Shown: positions 36,187 through 45,574 of the stretch, piece by piece | Layout of the letters: each line of letters opens with the position of its first letter | Numbering within the stretch: the stretch's first letter is position 1 | Assembly (NCBI RefSeq): GCF_001548375.1 | Contig: NZ_AP017295.1 | Coordinates: 3,878,501 to 3,942,500, forward strand | Length of the DNA: 64,000 nt | Origin: Nostoc sp. NIES-3756 | GTDB lineage: Bacteria > Cyanobacteriota > Cyanobacteriia > Cyanobacteriales > Nostocaceae | Direction of reading: 5' to 3' | Notes under the pieces: generated by a model | Databases searched by the model: none | Told to the model about the DNA's origin: nothing | Seen by the model: the letters and a program-made list of their open reading frames with translations, nothing else | Translations under genes and position numbers: made by a program

Positions 36187-37128
36187 TTAAGATAATCGAG
36201 GATCAAGTGCATCCCGTAAACCGTCGCCTATATAGTTAATACTTAATACTGTCAGAAATATTGCCATACCGGGGAAAATTACCATGTACGGCGCAAACTC
36301 CAAGAAATTTTGTGCGTCATACAGCATTCTTCCCCAGGTGGGAACATCAGGGGGAAAACCTAGACCAAAAAAGCTGAGTGTAGATTCTGTAATAATAGCG
36401 GTACTCACAGAAAGAGTCGCCGCTACTAGTACTGGGCTGATGACATTTGGTAAAATGTGAATCCAAATTAACCGCTTGGGGGAAGCACCAAGGGCGCGGG
36501 CGGCTGTGACAAATTCCTGTTCGCGCACAGTTAAAAAGCCAGCCCTCACTAACCTAGCAACAGACATCCAGTTGAGTCCGCCGATAACTAAGACTATTAA
36601 GACAAATATACCTAACTCTGGGCCGGCGATCGCTTTTATGGCATCCCGAAACAAAAATATCACCAATAACAATAATGGCAAACGCGGTAAAGCCAAACAT
36701 AAATCAGTAAAGCGCATCAATACCACATCCAACCAACCCCCATAAAATCCTGAAAGTGCGCCGATAAGTATGCCCAAAGTTATCGCCACCACCATCGAGA
36801 ATACACCCACAGCAATTGATATTCTGCCACCATACAACACCCTGGCTAATATATCTTGACCTAAGTCATTAGTGCCAAATGGATGTTGCCAACTAGGTGG
36901 AAGGGTAGACTTAGCAAAATCAATTTTATTAATGGGAACAGAGTAAATCCAAGGGCCAAATACAACACTCAAAATGATAATTAGTAGTATTACACCACCC
37001 ACCATAGCCTGACGATTACCACGAAACTTGCGCCACGCTTCTTGAGTCAGGCTTTCTTGTTCAGCAACTATACCTGTAGCTGACAATGAGGATATTTCTG
37101 AAGCAAAATTAAACCATCTTTTCAGCAT
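36187..37128 (-). CDS. ABC transporter permease, DppC/OppC type
   Basis: 313 residues. An N-terminal cytoplasmic segment (AWRKFRGNRQAMVGG, the typical OppC N-terminal domain) is followed by six membrane helices. The EAA loop is clear: ARALGASPKRLIWIHILPNV, which contacts the ATPase subunit. It pairs with the DppB-type gene 51 bp upstream on the same strand to form the membrane channel of a peptide/nickel-type importer. No binding protein or ATPase gene is nearby; cyanobacteria often scatter these subunits. Substrate is unknown. The start ATG lies at the edge of a 33-bp repeat. Confidence 0.93.
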   Translation of the reverse strand: MLKRWFNFASEISSLSATGIVAEQESLTQEAWRKFRGNRQAMVGGVILLIIILSVVFGPWIYSVPINKIDFAKSTLPPSWQHPFGTNDLGQDILARVLYGGRISIAVGVFSMVVAITLGILIGALSGFYGGWLDVVLMRFTDLCLALPRLPLLLLVIFLFRDAIKAIAGPELGIFVLIVLVIGGLNWMSVARLVRAGFLTVREQEFVTAARALGASPKRLIWIHILPNVISPVLVAATLSVSTAIITESTLSFFGLGFPPDVPTWGRMLYDAQNFLEFAPYMVIFPGMAIFLTVLSINYIGDGLRDALDPRLS

Positions 37129-37160
37129 AATTCGTAATGGGCTACGCCCCGCTACGCTAA
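37128..37160 (+). repeat. 33-bp repeat, first copy
   Basis: TAATTCGTAATGGGCTACGC and the following 13 bases are an exact reverse complement of 38373-38405. It sits between the two permease genes and overlaps one base of the DppC-type start codon. Confidence 0.9.
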
Positions 37161-37179
37161 AGTAATTCGTAGTTAATAG

Positions 37180-38142
37180 CTACCTCGTATATTTAACGCG
37201 AGGGTCTAATAAACCATAGAGCATATCTGCAACTAAGTTAAAAATCACAATTAAAATTGCATAGATAAAAGTAATTGCCATCACCACTGGCGTATCATTT
37301 TTATAAATAGAGTCAATCAATAAAGCACCAATACCAGGAACGCGGAAAACCTTTTCTGTCACCAAAGCACCTGTAAACACACTTGGAATATCCAAGGCTA
37401 TCAATGTTACTACGGGAATTAAAGCATTACGTAAAATATGCCGGATAATGACTATAAATTTGGGTAATCCTTTCGCATAAGCAGTGCGTACATAATCTTG
37501 ATGAATATTTTCTAAAACTTCTGAACGGACAAAACGCATTAACATTGCCGTTTGCCAAAGTGCTAATACAGAAATTGGCATAATAGATTGTTGAATTTGA
37601 GAAATAAAGCTCTGCCAGTCTTTTACCTGTAATGTACTGTTATAAATAAACGGCAACCATTTTAACTGAATACTAAAGATAATAATAAATAGTAAGCCTG
37701 TAAAAAAAGTAGGTAGGGAGAAACCAAAAAATACTAATGTAGTTAAAACTTGATCAATAACTGTATTGCGTTTTAGAGCAGAAATTACCCCTAAAGGAAT
37801 GGCAAGCATTGCACCGAGTAAATAAGCCGCACCAACTACCCATAATGTTGTAGGTAAGCGTTGCAAAATCAGGTCGATGACTGGGCTACGACTAGTGAAA
37901 GAATAGCCCATATCACCAAGAATAAAAGCTATCACCCACTTGAAATAACGAATATGGATCGGTTGGTCTAATCCTAAAGACCTTTTGATATTTTCCCGCA
38001 CCTCTGCTGTAATTGAAGGATTAAGGGCAAATTCCCCCATTGGATCACCAGGTGCTAAGGCCAAAATAGTGAATATCACTAGACTAATAGCGATTAGTGT
38101 AGGGATAGCAACTAGTAGACGATTGATTAAGTATTTGCTCAT
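37180..38142 (-). CDS. ABC transporter permease, DppB/OppB type
   Basis: 320 residues with six membrane helices. The family start (MSKYLINRLLVAIPTLIAIS) and the loop LGLDQPIHIRYFKW before the second helix are typical. The EAA loop reads AYAKGLPKFIVIIRHILRNALIPV. It forms the channel with the DppC-type protein downstream. Family members import di/oligopeptides, nickel or glutathione; specificity cannot be read from the permease. First gene of the pair. Confidence 0.93.
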   Translation of the reverse strand: MSKYLINRLLVAIPTLIAISLVIFTILALAPGDPMGEFALNPSITAEVRENIKRSLGLDQPIHIRYFKWVIAFILGDMGYSFTSRSPVIDLILQRLPTTLWVVGAAYLLGAMLAIPLGVISALKRNTVIDQVLTTLVFFGFSLPTFFTGLLFIIIFSIQLKWLPFIYNSTLQVKDWQSFISQIQQSIMPISVLALWQTAMLMRFVRSEVLENIHQDYVRTAYAKGLPKFIVIIRHILRNALIPVVTLIALDIPSVFTGALVTEKVFRVPGIGALLIDSIYKNDTPVVMAITFIYAILIVIFNLVADMLYGLLDPRVKYTR

Positions 38143-38372
38143 TATTGATGCACAAGCTGTCTTACCTATTAACTAAGCAAGTATATTAAATACAAGACAA
38201 GTTTAGTAGGTAATTTAATGAACAGATAGCATCAAGAATACAAAAAATTTACTTTTAGACTTATACAAGCTTACGGTGTGGTAAATACTTGGCTGGAAAA
38301 ATCACTATACCCTGTGTACATTGTAATTCGTAATGAAGACCATCAATTATAAATTACGAATTACGAATTACG

Positions 38373-38405
38373 TTAGCGTAGCGGGGCGTAGCCCATTACG
38401 AATTA
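38373..38405 (-). repeat. 33-bp repeat, second copy, inverted
   Basis: Exact reverse complement of 37128-37160, overlapping the last bases (stop codon region) of the SOD gene. The pair brackets the DppB-type gene. Confidence 0.9.
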
Positions 38406-39200
38406 CCTTGAGGCTTGATTGCGTTTATTCACTTCCGCCCAGTTGACAACATTCCACCAGTTATTTAGGTAGTCAGCACGGCGGTTTTGATATCTGAGGT
38501 AATAGGCGTGTTCCCAAACATCATTCCCCAGGATTGGGTATGATCCTTCGGCAATGGGGCTATCTTGATTAGGAGTTGAGACTATTTGCAACTGTCCTTG
38601 AGGGTTACGGACTAACCAAACCCAACCACTACCAAAGCGATCGCCCCCAGCTTGGTTAAACTGTTTCTTAAATTCCTCAAAGCTACCAAAAGTTTTGTTG
38701 ATTTCTTGAGCAATTTCTCCTGTTGGTTGTCCGCCGCCATTAGGACTCATGATTTGCCAGAAAATCGTATGGTTGAGGTGTCCGCCAGCATTATTACGTA
38801 CTTTGGTGCGAATATCTTCAGGTACGCTATTTAAGTCACGCAATAAAGCCTCTACGCTTTTGTTTTGCAGTTCTTTATGCTTTTGCAAAGCATTGTTGAG
38901 GTTATTAACATAAGCTGCATGATGCTTATCATGATGCAGTTTCATCGTTTCTGCGTCGATCACTTTTTCTAGAGCATCATAAGCGTAAGGTAATGGTGGT
39001 AATTCGGCGGGTGTAGTTAGTTGGCGATCAACAAAAGCTATGGGGCGTGCGTCTGTTGCGGGTGCAGTCCTTTGTACAGGAGTTGCTACTGTAGTTTGTT
39101 CTGGTTGTGCAATCCCTTCAGGTTGGCAGCCGTAAAAGGTAGTTATCAAGATAATGCCCACGAAAAAGCCAATAAATCTTTGCCACAGAGATAATTTCAT
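38403..39200 (-). CDS. sodA: Manganese-type superoxide dismutase, predicted lipoprotein
   Basis: 265 residues, about 60 longer than cytosolic SODs because of an N-terminal export segment. The N-terminus has a hydrophobic stretch ending in TTFYGCQ, a plausible lipobox with the Cys lipidated, then a Pro/Thr-rich linker. The SOD body has the metal ligands: His in [12 protein letters not shown], His in HLNHTIFW, and Asp plus His in [17 protein letters not shown] and GSGWVWLV fit the Mn rather than Fe subgroup. A membrane-anchored SodA is known in Anabaena and protects against superoxide at the membrane or in the periplasm/lumen. GAGG precedes the ATG. Confidence 0.93.
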   Translation of the reverse strand: MKLSLWQRFIGFFVGIILITTFYGCQPEGIAQPEQTTVATPVQRTAPATDARPIAFVDRQLTTPAELPPLPYAYDALEKVIDAETMKLHHDKHHAAYVNNLNNALQKHKELQNKSVEALLRDLNSVPEDIRTKVRNNAGGHLNHTIFWQIMSPNGGGQPTGEIAQEINKTFGSFEEFKKQFNQAGGDRFGSGWVWLVRNPQGQLQIVSTPNQDSPIAEGSYPILGNDVWEHAYYLRYQNRRADYLNNWWNVVNWAEVNKRNQASR

Positions 39201-39561
39201 TGCGGTTCCTCTTACTTATACTTAAATTCAGGCATAGTCTGCTCTATGTATTCAATCATTGCTAAATCTCAATAGCAGCGAATTGATAATTACTAGAGAC
39301 ATTGAACCTGATCAACCACTGCAAACACCGTAACTTACTCTAAACTCAGTCACGGTGGCAGCAAGCAGCTAAGACAAAGCAAATAGTACAGAACTTCTTG
39401 GTGCGATCGCAATGGCTGAATTTTTCTAGCAGTTTATCTGGGGGTTATTGCCACTATGTTCAAATGAAGGGCAAGAAATGGGATAATTGTACTAAACAGA
39501 GGGACTGGGAACGAATCAAGTTACAATTTCTCAGGACTCAGGACTTAGCACTCCCAATCCC
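39201..39561. other. Intergenic region between divergent sodA and HAD genes
   Basis: 361 bp holding both promoters. It includes a HIP1-type TGCGATCGCA site near 39402 and short direct repeats (ACTCAGGACT, near 39534). No coding potential seen. Confidence 0.5.
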
Positions 39562-40338
39562 ATGACTACAAAAGCGATCGCTGTATTTGATATAGATGGA
39601 GTTATCCGCGATGTTGGCGGTTCCTATCGTCGAGCGCTGGCGGATACGGTAGAGTTCTTTACACACAACGCCTATCGTCCCACTTCCCTAGAAATTGACC
39701 AACTAAAATCCGAAGGTATTTGGAATAATGACTGGGAAGCTTCTCAAGAATTAATTTATCGCTACTTTGCAACTCAAGGAAAAACTCGTGAACAACTGCA
39801 ACTAGATTACAAAACTATAGTTGCTTTTTTTCAATCGCGTTACCGAGGCCCAGACCCAGATAATTGGACAGGGTATATTTGTGATGAACCTTTATTATTA
39901 CGACCCAGTTATTTAGAACAACTCACACAAGCTGGTATCGCTTGGGGATTTTTTAGTGGTGCTACTAGTGGTTCTGCTAACTATGTTTTAAAACAACGCT
40001 TGGGTTTGCAGTCTCCCGTACTCATTGCGATGGAGGATGCGCCAGGAAAACCAGACCCCACTGGACTATTTGCCACTGTTAGCCAGTTAGAGCAGGGGTT
40101 AGAGGAGTCTGTAGTTCTCTACGTTGGGGATACAGTAGCAGACATGTATACAGTAATCAAAGCTAGAGAAATCAAGCCGCACCGGACTTGGATTGGCGTA
40201 GGTATCTTACCACCTCATGTCCAAGAAACAGCCCAGCGTCGAGATGCTTATGCCCGAACCCTCATAGATGCAGGTGCAGCAGTAGTTTTGAGTAATGTTG
40301 AACAGTTAGATCCACAGCAAATACAAAAATTATTGTAG
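39562..40338 (+). CDS. HAD-superfamily hydrolase (TIGR01548-like)
   Basis: 258 residues, soluble. The nucleophile motif DIDGVIRDVGGSYRRAL has the DxDG variant with catalytic Asp. The helical cap follows, then motif III Lys in GKPDPTGL and motif IV acidic pair in LYVGDTVADM. This pattern and length fit a HAD subfamily found mainly in cyanobacteria. Likely a phosphatase acting on a small phosphorylated compound; the substrate is unknown. Standalone gene. Confidence 0.88.
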   Translation: MTTKAIAVFDIDGVIRDVGGSYRRALADTVEFFTHNAYRPTSLEIDQLKSEGIWNNDWEASQELIYRYFATQGKTREQLQLDYKTIVAFFQSRYRGPDPDNWTGYICDEPLLLRPSYLEQLTQAGIAWGFFSGATSGSANYVLKQRLGLQSPVLIAMEDAPGKPDPTGLFATVSQLEQGLEESVVLYVGDTVADMYTVIKAREIKPHRTWIGVGILPPHVQETAQRRDAYARTLIDAGAAVVLSNVEQLDPQQIQKLL

Positions 40339-40684
40339 GAAGGAGAGGCTAGAGGCTAGAGCCTGTTTTCAAACTATTCGTTTAGCATCCTAAAGTTTCC
40401 GCTCCCCCTCAATCTCGTTTAAAACAGCTAATCTCTTGCTTGTTGTAGCACATAGTAAAAAATGGGATCTATTGCTCAAAGCAAGAAAATTAGCGCTGTT
40501 TGTTTCTTACTTTATTTGCCACAGCCGAGTCATAGCAATGGTTTTGAGAGCCAATGTTGTGCATCTCAATTGCGCGATAATGGCTGGTAGATAGAAAAAG
40601 CTTTGGCTTGAAGCTGCTAGTAAGGGGTAACGTAAAATTGGAGATTATTATATACAAACGTTCCCGGAATAGATTGAGCATTGT
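40339..40684. other. Intergenic region, no feature seen
   Basis: 346 bp without a supported gene. A 63-codon open frame on the minus strand (40490-40681) has poor composition and no ribosome site. Confidence 0.45.
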
Positions 40685-41035
40685 ATGAGATACATTAGCG
40701 CCGAAGATTGGGAACTTTTATCATTTTTTGAGGTAGAGCCTCAAAGAGTCGATCCTTCTATTCCTTGGGTATATGATGACTCAGTTTATTTAGTAGAAGA
40801 CGGAGAATTAGCTTTGTCATTTGCAATTCATCCAGCCTATAAAGATATTCAAATTATTTTGAAGTACCAAAGGCATAGTTTATATGAATTTGCCGCCACA
40901 GGAGTTAAAGATATACGAGTTCTCAAAGAAAAAGATGATGAAATGCTTGAGATTATCTTGTCAGAACAGCAAAAACTTTGGATTAGACTGCACCCATCAA
41001 TTAAAATTGTCCAAGACAGCAGGGAGGAAACATAG
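40685..41035 (+). CDS. Hypothetical protein, 116 residues
   Basis: I do not recognise a family. The protein is soluble, acidic and contains alternating beta and helical stretches (SVYLVEDGELALSFAIHP, then KDIQIILKYQRHSLYEF). It opens with MRYISAEDWELLSFFEVEP. Codon use looks genuine and the length is typical of small immunity-type proteins, but there is no toxin partner beside it. No ribosome site is visible. The gene lies in a repeat-containing accessory stretch and ends 18 bp before a MITE-like element. Confidence 0.55.
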   Translation: MRYISAEDWELLSFFEVEPQRVDPSIPWVYDDSVYLVEDGELALSFAIHPAYKDIQIILKYQRHSLYEFAATGVKDIRVLKEKDDEMLEIILSEQQKLWIRLHPSIKIVQDSREET

Positions 41036-41053
41036 TTTAAAAAACCTGTATTT

Positions 41054-41173
41054 GCAAGTAAGAAAAATCTCAACATCGCAATCAAGGTACGACACATTGG
41101 CTACTACAAACCTTGATAAATAGACAAAATTAAAGAGTGAAATAGATTGGTTTCTGAATTTTTTCTTACTTGC
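41054..41173. mobile_element. Short element with 14-bp inverted ends (MITE-like)
   Basis: GCAAGTAAGAAAAA at 41054-41067 and its complement at 41160-41173 bound a 120-bp AT-rich segment. Inside is ATCGCAATCAAGGTACGACA followed by CATTGGCTACTA; a diverged relative of this core occurs around 42855-42900, with a TTTCTTACTTGCA end near 42945. This suggests a small repeat family. Confidence 0.5.
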
Positions 41174-41297
41174 ACTATTGAGATTTCAAGTTATTAATTA
41201 CAGTGTTTTTGCTCCCCTGACTGGTAAGGATTTAGTATTATGCTTAACTACGTATTGTATTTAACTAACGATTGTAAAATGATGCGGAGTTATTTGC

Positions 41298-41942
41298 ATG
41301 ACCAAAGAACGGGAACAAGCGTTTTTAGTAATTCGTGATGCAATCACTACTGGTATTCAAAATTTTTTAGCTGCTTTCAGACACGATTGGGCTAACGAAA
41401 CAATGTATGGATTTCTTTTGGAAGCTTCTTGGGAAGGAACCTCTGTAGAAGCTGTGGCTGCAACCGAAGAAGGATTATTACGTATAGCTAAATATTATAC
41501 AGCCTCCGAAGGTAAGGAAGATGAACAATCCATTAATCATCAACGCATTCAATTACGTTGGGGAAGCCCTGAAGATGGCTGGTACGCTAATTATGATGCA
41601 AATTTCTTTATTAGAGCTAATCAGTTACTTGCTTTCGCTCATGAAGCAGGATTGATGGAACTGGGCGATCAACAATTACAGCAGTTATGTCTTGAGGTGC
41701 TACGAGAATTAGATAGTGCTGGAGTTTTTGCAAATGCTGAGACTCGCCCAAATATTGTAGTTGGCGTTTGTGATGTAGGCGGCGACAATACCGAAGAAGA
41801 TTTTTTACAGTGGGCAGAAGCGGTTAATCCACCAGTCGTGATGGAACGATTACGTCGTGAACTGCAAGAGGCAAACGAGGCATACGCGCGATCGCCTTCA
41901 GGCGGGGCGGAGCATCGTCGCTTGGGCGTTAATCCGCGCTAA
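41298..41942 (+). CDS. DUF4303-like protein
   Basis: 214 residues, soluble and acidic. The pattern of an N-terminal helix, then YGFLLEASWEGTSVEAVAATEEGLLR, then LRWGSPEDGWYANYD resembles DUF4303 proteins, where a WSPxEW-like segment is common; the match is from memory and moderate. Some DUF4303 members are linked to toxin-immunity loci. GGAG lies 11 bp before the ATG. The last 17 residues are encoded by a HIP1-containing repetitive stretch (GCGATCGCC then GGCGGGGCGG), so the C-terminus may have been extended by repeat insertion. Confidence 0.55.
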   Translation: MTKEREQAFLVIRDAITTGIQNFLAAFRHDWANETMYGFLLEASWEGTSVEAVAATEEGLLRIAKYYTASEGKEDEQSINHQRIQLRWGSPEDGWYANYDANFFIRANQLLAFAHEAGLMELGDQQLQQLCLEVLRELDSAGVFANAETRPNIVVGVCDVGGDNTEEDFLQWAEAVNPPVVMERLRRELQEANEAYARSPSGGAEHRRLGVNPR

Positions 41943-42153
41943 ATATTTTACAGTAAAAGCTTTTACTCCAATGTCGTCATACCCGACATTTACCGACATT
42001 AAAGGGCGATCGCTGTCAGTGCGTAGTAACTTCCTTACCAAGTGAAACTAACTTCATCAACCTGGATAAGTAATTCTTGTAACATATTTAACTAGAATAG
42101 TTAACTGGTAAGCATCCCTTGGGTACTCTAAAAGCATGGTCAAATTAGTTTGA

Positions 42154-42726
42154 TTGAGAAAAAAAGTGATAAACGCTGATTTTGAAATCTCAGGATGGAT
42201 AGCAATTGCTCAACTCGTAATTATTGTTATTTTTGGTTACTTATTTTCCATAATTGCTAAATTCAGGTATCGAAACTCTTCAGCATCCCTCCATATTTTT
42301 AAACCAGGCAATTACACTTCATGTTTTGTAGATGATCCTCGAATTATGTTTCAAACAGTACCAAAATGGTACTACTTTGTTGCTGTTAGATATCAACCGG
42401 ACGGTCAGGTTGCTAATGAGACTTTCTACTCAATAGTTGGGGACGTAACAGTTATAAATTATTCTGATGGCAGGTGGTCTGGTACGAAGTCTAATCTTTA
42501 TTCAAATTTGCTCCTGGTTGCACTACCATTCATCGGTTTTGTTTTGATATTGTTAACTCAATCTGTTTCAGCTTCAGTAATTGCAGAGCAAAGTGATACA
42601 AGTCATAAGTTGATAAAGTATGGAACGATATTGTTCGGCTCAGTTTTTCTTTCAGCACCAATCAACATGATTTTTTATTTTCTAACTCATTTTAAGCGAC
42701 CATTACAACAAACTAATCGTGGATAG
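42154..42726 (+). CDS. Hypothetical membrane protein (DUF3592-like)
   Basis: 190 residues. A first membrane helix at about 14-35, a soluble loop of about 75 residues (YYFVAVRYQPDGQVANETFY), then two hydrophobic segments at about 120-140 and 157-180. A helix, an extracytoplasmic beta domain with V(R/S)YxxxGQ-like strands and further helices recall DUF3592, but the match is loose. The start is uncertain: TTG at 42154 or GTG at 42166, neither with a good ribosome site. Function unknown. Confidence 0.5.
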   Translation: MRKKVINADFEISGWIAIAQLVIIVIFGYLFSIIAKFRYRNSSASLHIFKPGNYTSCFVDDPRIMFQTVPKWYYFVAVRYQPDGQVANETFYSIVGDVTVINYSDGRWSGTKSNLYSNLLLVALPFIGFVLILLTQSVSASVIAEQSDTSHKLIKYGTILFGSVFLSAPINMIFYFLTHFKRPLQQTNRG

Positions 42727-43433
42727 GAAAGAGCTAGGACGACTTTGTAAGTTAAAAAATTTTTGAGAAAGTTAATAAATAAAATTTCTCTAAGTCAATA
42801 CTGGGTGGTAGAGGTAACTTGCTTTGGCAAGATAGTTTTTTACACTGCCAGCCGCGACATCGCAAGGAAGTTGCGCCACATTGGCTGCTAGAAGCCTCAT
42901 AAATAAAGCTTTTTAGTAGAGTAATAAAATTTTTCTTAATTGGCTTTCTTACTTGCAGCGACTTCAATAAGTAATCAACTGGCTTTTCTAATGTTCGCAT
43001 TCATGTAATTCTATTTACTAGTGACTTAAAGCTATCATTCAACAAAATAATAGATTACTACAAACTCCGCTTCCACTCTCGTGTTAAACTTCCGTGATGC
43101 CAAGCAATTTTGGGGTTGGAAGATTTTTGTCGAGTTATTTCTACAGTGTGCCGCACTTAATCGCATGATCCAATTAGGCAAGCCAGACACTTACAAAGTC
43201 GAAGGTTAGTTTCAACCCCAATCGCTGATTGGTATGTCTTTTTTTCTTTCATGCAACAAAGCCCTTTATAAAATAAATTAGTATAAATATTAATTAAATT
43301 TAAAGTTTAGTGTAAAAACTTTTAATAGTTTTTTCTTTTAATTTCGAGATAATACTTAGATATAGTGTGTTTCTATAAAGTCTAGTTCAGTAAAATTTCA
43401 CAAAAAATAATACAAAAAATTAAGAGTATTTAG
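42727..43433. other. Intergenic region with repeat and transposase debris
   Basis: 707 bp with no intact gene. About 42850-42960 resembles the MITE-like element at 41054-41173, and 43066-43209 looks like a transposase fragment. The rest is AT-rich and includes the promoter of the lysozyme gene. Confidence 0.55.
43066..43209 (+). pseudogene. Frameshifted IS transposase C-terminal fragment
   Basis: One frame reads LNFRDAKQFWG and a shift of one base continues as LEDF, together recalling the FxFRDAKQxxGLEDF catalytic-domain signature of some cyanobacterial IS transposases. The unshifted frame runs on to a TAG at 43209. Only about 45 codons remain and no inverted ends are visible, so it is a dead remnant. 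Confidence 0.45.
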
Positions 43434-44303
43434 ATGGTAAGAAAGTTACAAATCTTTTCAGATGGTACATTGTCTGAATTAGAAGACAATACGCTCCTCA
43501 AGCTAACAGACACTAAGGGACAAGTACACTCACTGGTTGAGGCTTTACAGTTTACCCAAGCAGAAACTTTTACAGTTACGCCCGACGATGCAGTTCCAAG
43601 AGGCGTGCCAGAACCACGAGCATCAGTAAAAAGGATTAATGCAGAAGGACTAAGGTTAGTGCAATCATTCGAGGGATTGTATTTAGAAGCGTATTTAGAT
43701 CCAGTTAACGTTTGGACTATAGGCTGGGGGGCTACAGAGGGCGTTCATAAGGGCATGAAGATTACCAAGGCACAAGCTGAAGAAATGCTCAAAAAAGAAT
43801 TGAGTAAATTTGAGGCGGCTGTAGCAGATGCTGTCAAAGTAGAAATAAATGACAACCAATATTCAGCCTTAGTTTGTTTAAGCTATAACGTAGGTGCTAA
43901 TGCTTTATTTAAGTCAACACTTTTAAAACTGTTAAATGAAGGCAAGTACCAAGAAGCAGCAGACCAGTTTTTAGTTTGGGACAAAGCTGGTGGTCAAGCA
44001 CTATTAGGTTTATCTCGCCGTAGAAGAGCCGAACGCTCTTTATTTTTGAGTGAGCCTTGGGAATGGGCTAAAGCTTGGGAGCCAACAAGAGTGCTGCGTT
44101 TGGCTGTACCAGGCCAACCTCTTATTCAAGGAGATGATGTTATCAAACTTCAGCAAGCCTTAGTCAAAGCTGGTTTTAGTCTTAAGGTTGATGGTTATTT
44201 TGGAAATGACACAGACGTAGCAGTCAAGCAATTTCAACAAAAGAAAGGATTGACAGTAGATGGTGATGCAGGAACAAAAACTTTACAAGCTTTAGGTTTG
44301 TGA
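43434..44303 (+). CDS. GH24 lysozyme (endolysin type) with peptidoglycan-binding domain
   Basis: 289 residues. Residues 1-65 are a short unique segment. A T4/P22-type lysozyme domain follows (about 68-210), with the catalytic Glu in QSFEGLYLEAY, and Asp and Thr in LDPVNVWTIGWGAT; QYSALVCLSYNVG is also typical. The C-terminal PG_binding_1 domain (about 222-289) has VIKLQQALVKAG, GYFGNDTDVAVKQFQ and KGLTVDGDAGTKTLQALG. It cleaves the glycan strand of peptidoglycan. There is no signal peptide, as in many phage endolysins that need a membrane pore to reach the wall. The next gene is a cell-wall peptidase with the same binding domain. Confidence 0.93.
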   Translation: MVRKLQIFSDGTLSELEDNTLLKLTDTKGQVHSLVEALQFTQAETFTVTPDDAVPRGVPEPRASVKRINAEGLRLVQSFEGLYLEAYLDPVNVWTIGWGATEGVHKGMKITKAQAEEMLKKELSKFEAAVADAVKVEINDNQYSALVCLSYNVGANALFKSTLLKLLNEGKYQEAADQFLVWDKAGGQALLGLSRRRRAERSLFLSEPWEWAKAWEPTRVLRLAVPGQPLIQGDDVIKLQQALVKAGFSLKVDGYFGNDTDVAVKQFQQKKGLTVDGDAGTKTLQALGL

Positions 44304-44440
44304 ACTCATAGACAAGAGATAGACAAGGCAATGAGACAGCTTCAGCAATGGATAGGTTGAAAGATAGAATTGTCAACGCTGAAACTCGAAGAATGTCAAC
44401 TTGTAGATTTTTGACTTTTTGCATAAATAAAGAGGCGGAA

Positions 44441-45352
44441 ATGAGCGACTCAATTAACGATACATCTGACCAAGCCGATGATTTAATTATTGAGGCTTGT
44501 GAGGAAATTCATGAACTTGAAGAAAACTCGCCGAGAGCAAGTTTTAATGGTTTAGTCAGAAATGCTCCTACAGCAAATACGTCTGTTGTTAATGGATTAT
44601 CTCAACAATTAATCTATCAGATCAATCTAATCGTTCCTAATGCTTTAGTAAGTTTTGATGATTTAGATGTCGAGTTGGGAAGTGCAGCATATCCTTTTGT
44701 ACCACCCGCAGCTAAGTTGGCGTTACAGCAAGCTATTGAAAGACGGGGGAAAAAACTTATTGTTAATTCAGCCTATCGAACTCTTGCACAGCAAATGCTT
44801 TTATACAATGGCAGAGCCAGGAATTCAAATCCTGTTGCTGCACCTGGTAAAAGTAACCACCAAAGTGGACTCGCACTTGATATTGAGGATCGCCAAGGAT
44901 GGCTACCTTTTCTCAACGGTACGGGTTGGCAACCTTTGGCAAATGATCCACCACATATTGATTATCGAGGCGCAGGTGCTAGGGATCTTCGCAGAGAAAC
45001 AATATTAGCTTTTCAGCAACTTTGGAACAAGAATAATCCCACTGAGAAGATTGGTGAAGATGGTCAGTGGGGGCCTAAAACTGAGAGTGCTTTAAATCGC
45101 TCGCCTGCAATGGGTTTTGAGAAAGCACCTTGGGACGACAACCCTAGAACTTTGCGTTTGAGTCGTCCCTTGATGGAAGGTTCAGACGTGCGTAAACTTC
45201 AGGAAAAGTTACAGGCAGCAGGTTTTGCTATTACAGTTGCTGATGGTGTCTTTGGCCCAGGAACAGACAAAGCCGTTAAAGACTTTCAACAGCAAAAGGG
45301 TTTGGTTGTTGATGGATTGGTTGGAGCTAAAACCCTTGAACTAATCGCATAA
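44441..45352 (+). CDS. M15-type D-Ala-D-Ala carboxypeptidase/endopeptidase with peptidoglycan-binding domain
   Basis: 303 residues from the ATG at 44441, which has a GAGGCGG site just upstream; an in-frame ATG at 44348 is less likely. The central VanY-like peptidase domain has NSAYRTLAQQMLLYNGRA, zinc ligands His and Asp in SNHQSGLALDIED, and His in HIDYRG. The C-terminal PG_binding_1 domain has DVRKLQEKLQAAGF, GVFGPGTDKAVKDFQQ and KGLVVDG. It cuts peptide stems of peptidoglycan. No signal peptide. With the lysozyme it forms a two-enzyme wall-degrading pair similar to a phage lysis cassette. Confidence 0.9.
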   Translation: MSDSINDTSDQADDLIIEACEEIHELEENSPRASFNGLVRNAPTANTSVVNGLSQQLIYQINLIVPNALVSFDDLDVELGSAAYPFVPPAAKLALQQAIERRGKKLIVNSAYRTLAQQMLLYNGRARNSNPVAAPGKSNHQSGLALDIEDRQGWLPFLNGTGWQPLANDPPHIDYRGAGARDLRRETILAFQQLWNKNNPTEKIGEDGQWGPKTESALNRSPAMGFEKAPWDDNPRTLRLSRPLMEGSDVRKLQEKLQAAGFAITVADGVFGPGTDKAVKDFQQQKGLVVDGLVGAKTLELIA

Positions 45353-45529
45353 ACTCCTGCACCAGACAGTTAACCCAAACTTAAATTAATAAGCTAATCG
45401 TCATTCAAATTGCATCTGTGTGTCCCCATGTCCACGCCTCTTTCTGGGGAGTAGAGTTATGCAAATTAAAAGCGTATTAGCGTAATAGGATTAGGTTTGT
45501 TTCTGGAAGGATGCAGATTAAAGCTCATA

Positions 45530-45552
45530 AAAATGGCTAGATTAGCCATTTT
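45530..45552 (+). terminator. Hairpin with T-rich tail upstream of the caspase gene
   Basis: AAAATGGCTA and TAGCCATTTT (45530-45539 and 45543-45552) flank a 3-nt loop, followed by TATCT. It can terminate transcription from the peptidase gene, leaving the caspase gene 22 bp on to its own promoter or to read-through. Confidence 0.6.
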
Positions 45553-45574
45553 TATCTAAAAATTAAGGAGTTAT

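Noticed and set aside
40490..40681. 63-codon minus-strand frame
   Set aside because: Poor composition, no start signal and no similarity to any family I know.
42752..43000. 82-codon minus-strand frame
   Set aside because: It falls in repeat debris related to the MITE-like element and has no recognisable protein composition.
43434..45352. Intact prophage
   Set aside because: Only two lysis-type enzymes are present; no capsid, tail, terminase, portal or integrase genes are nearby.
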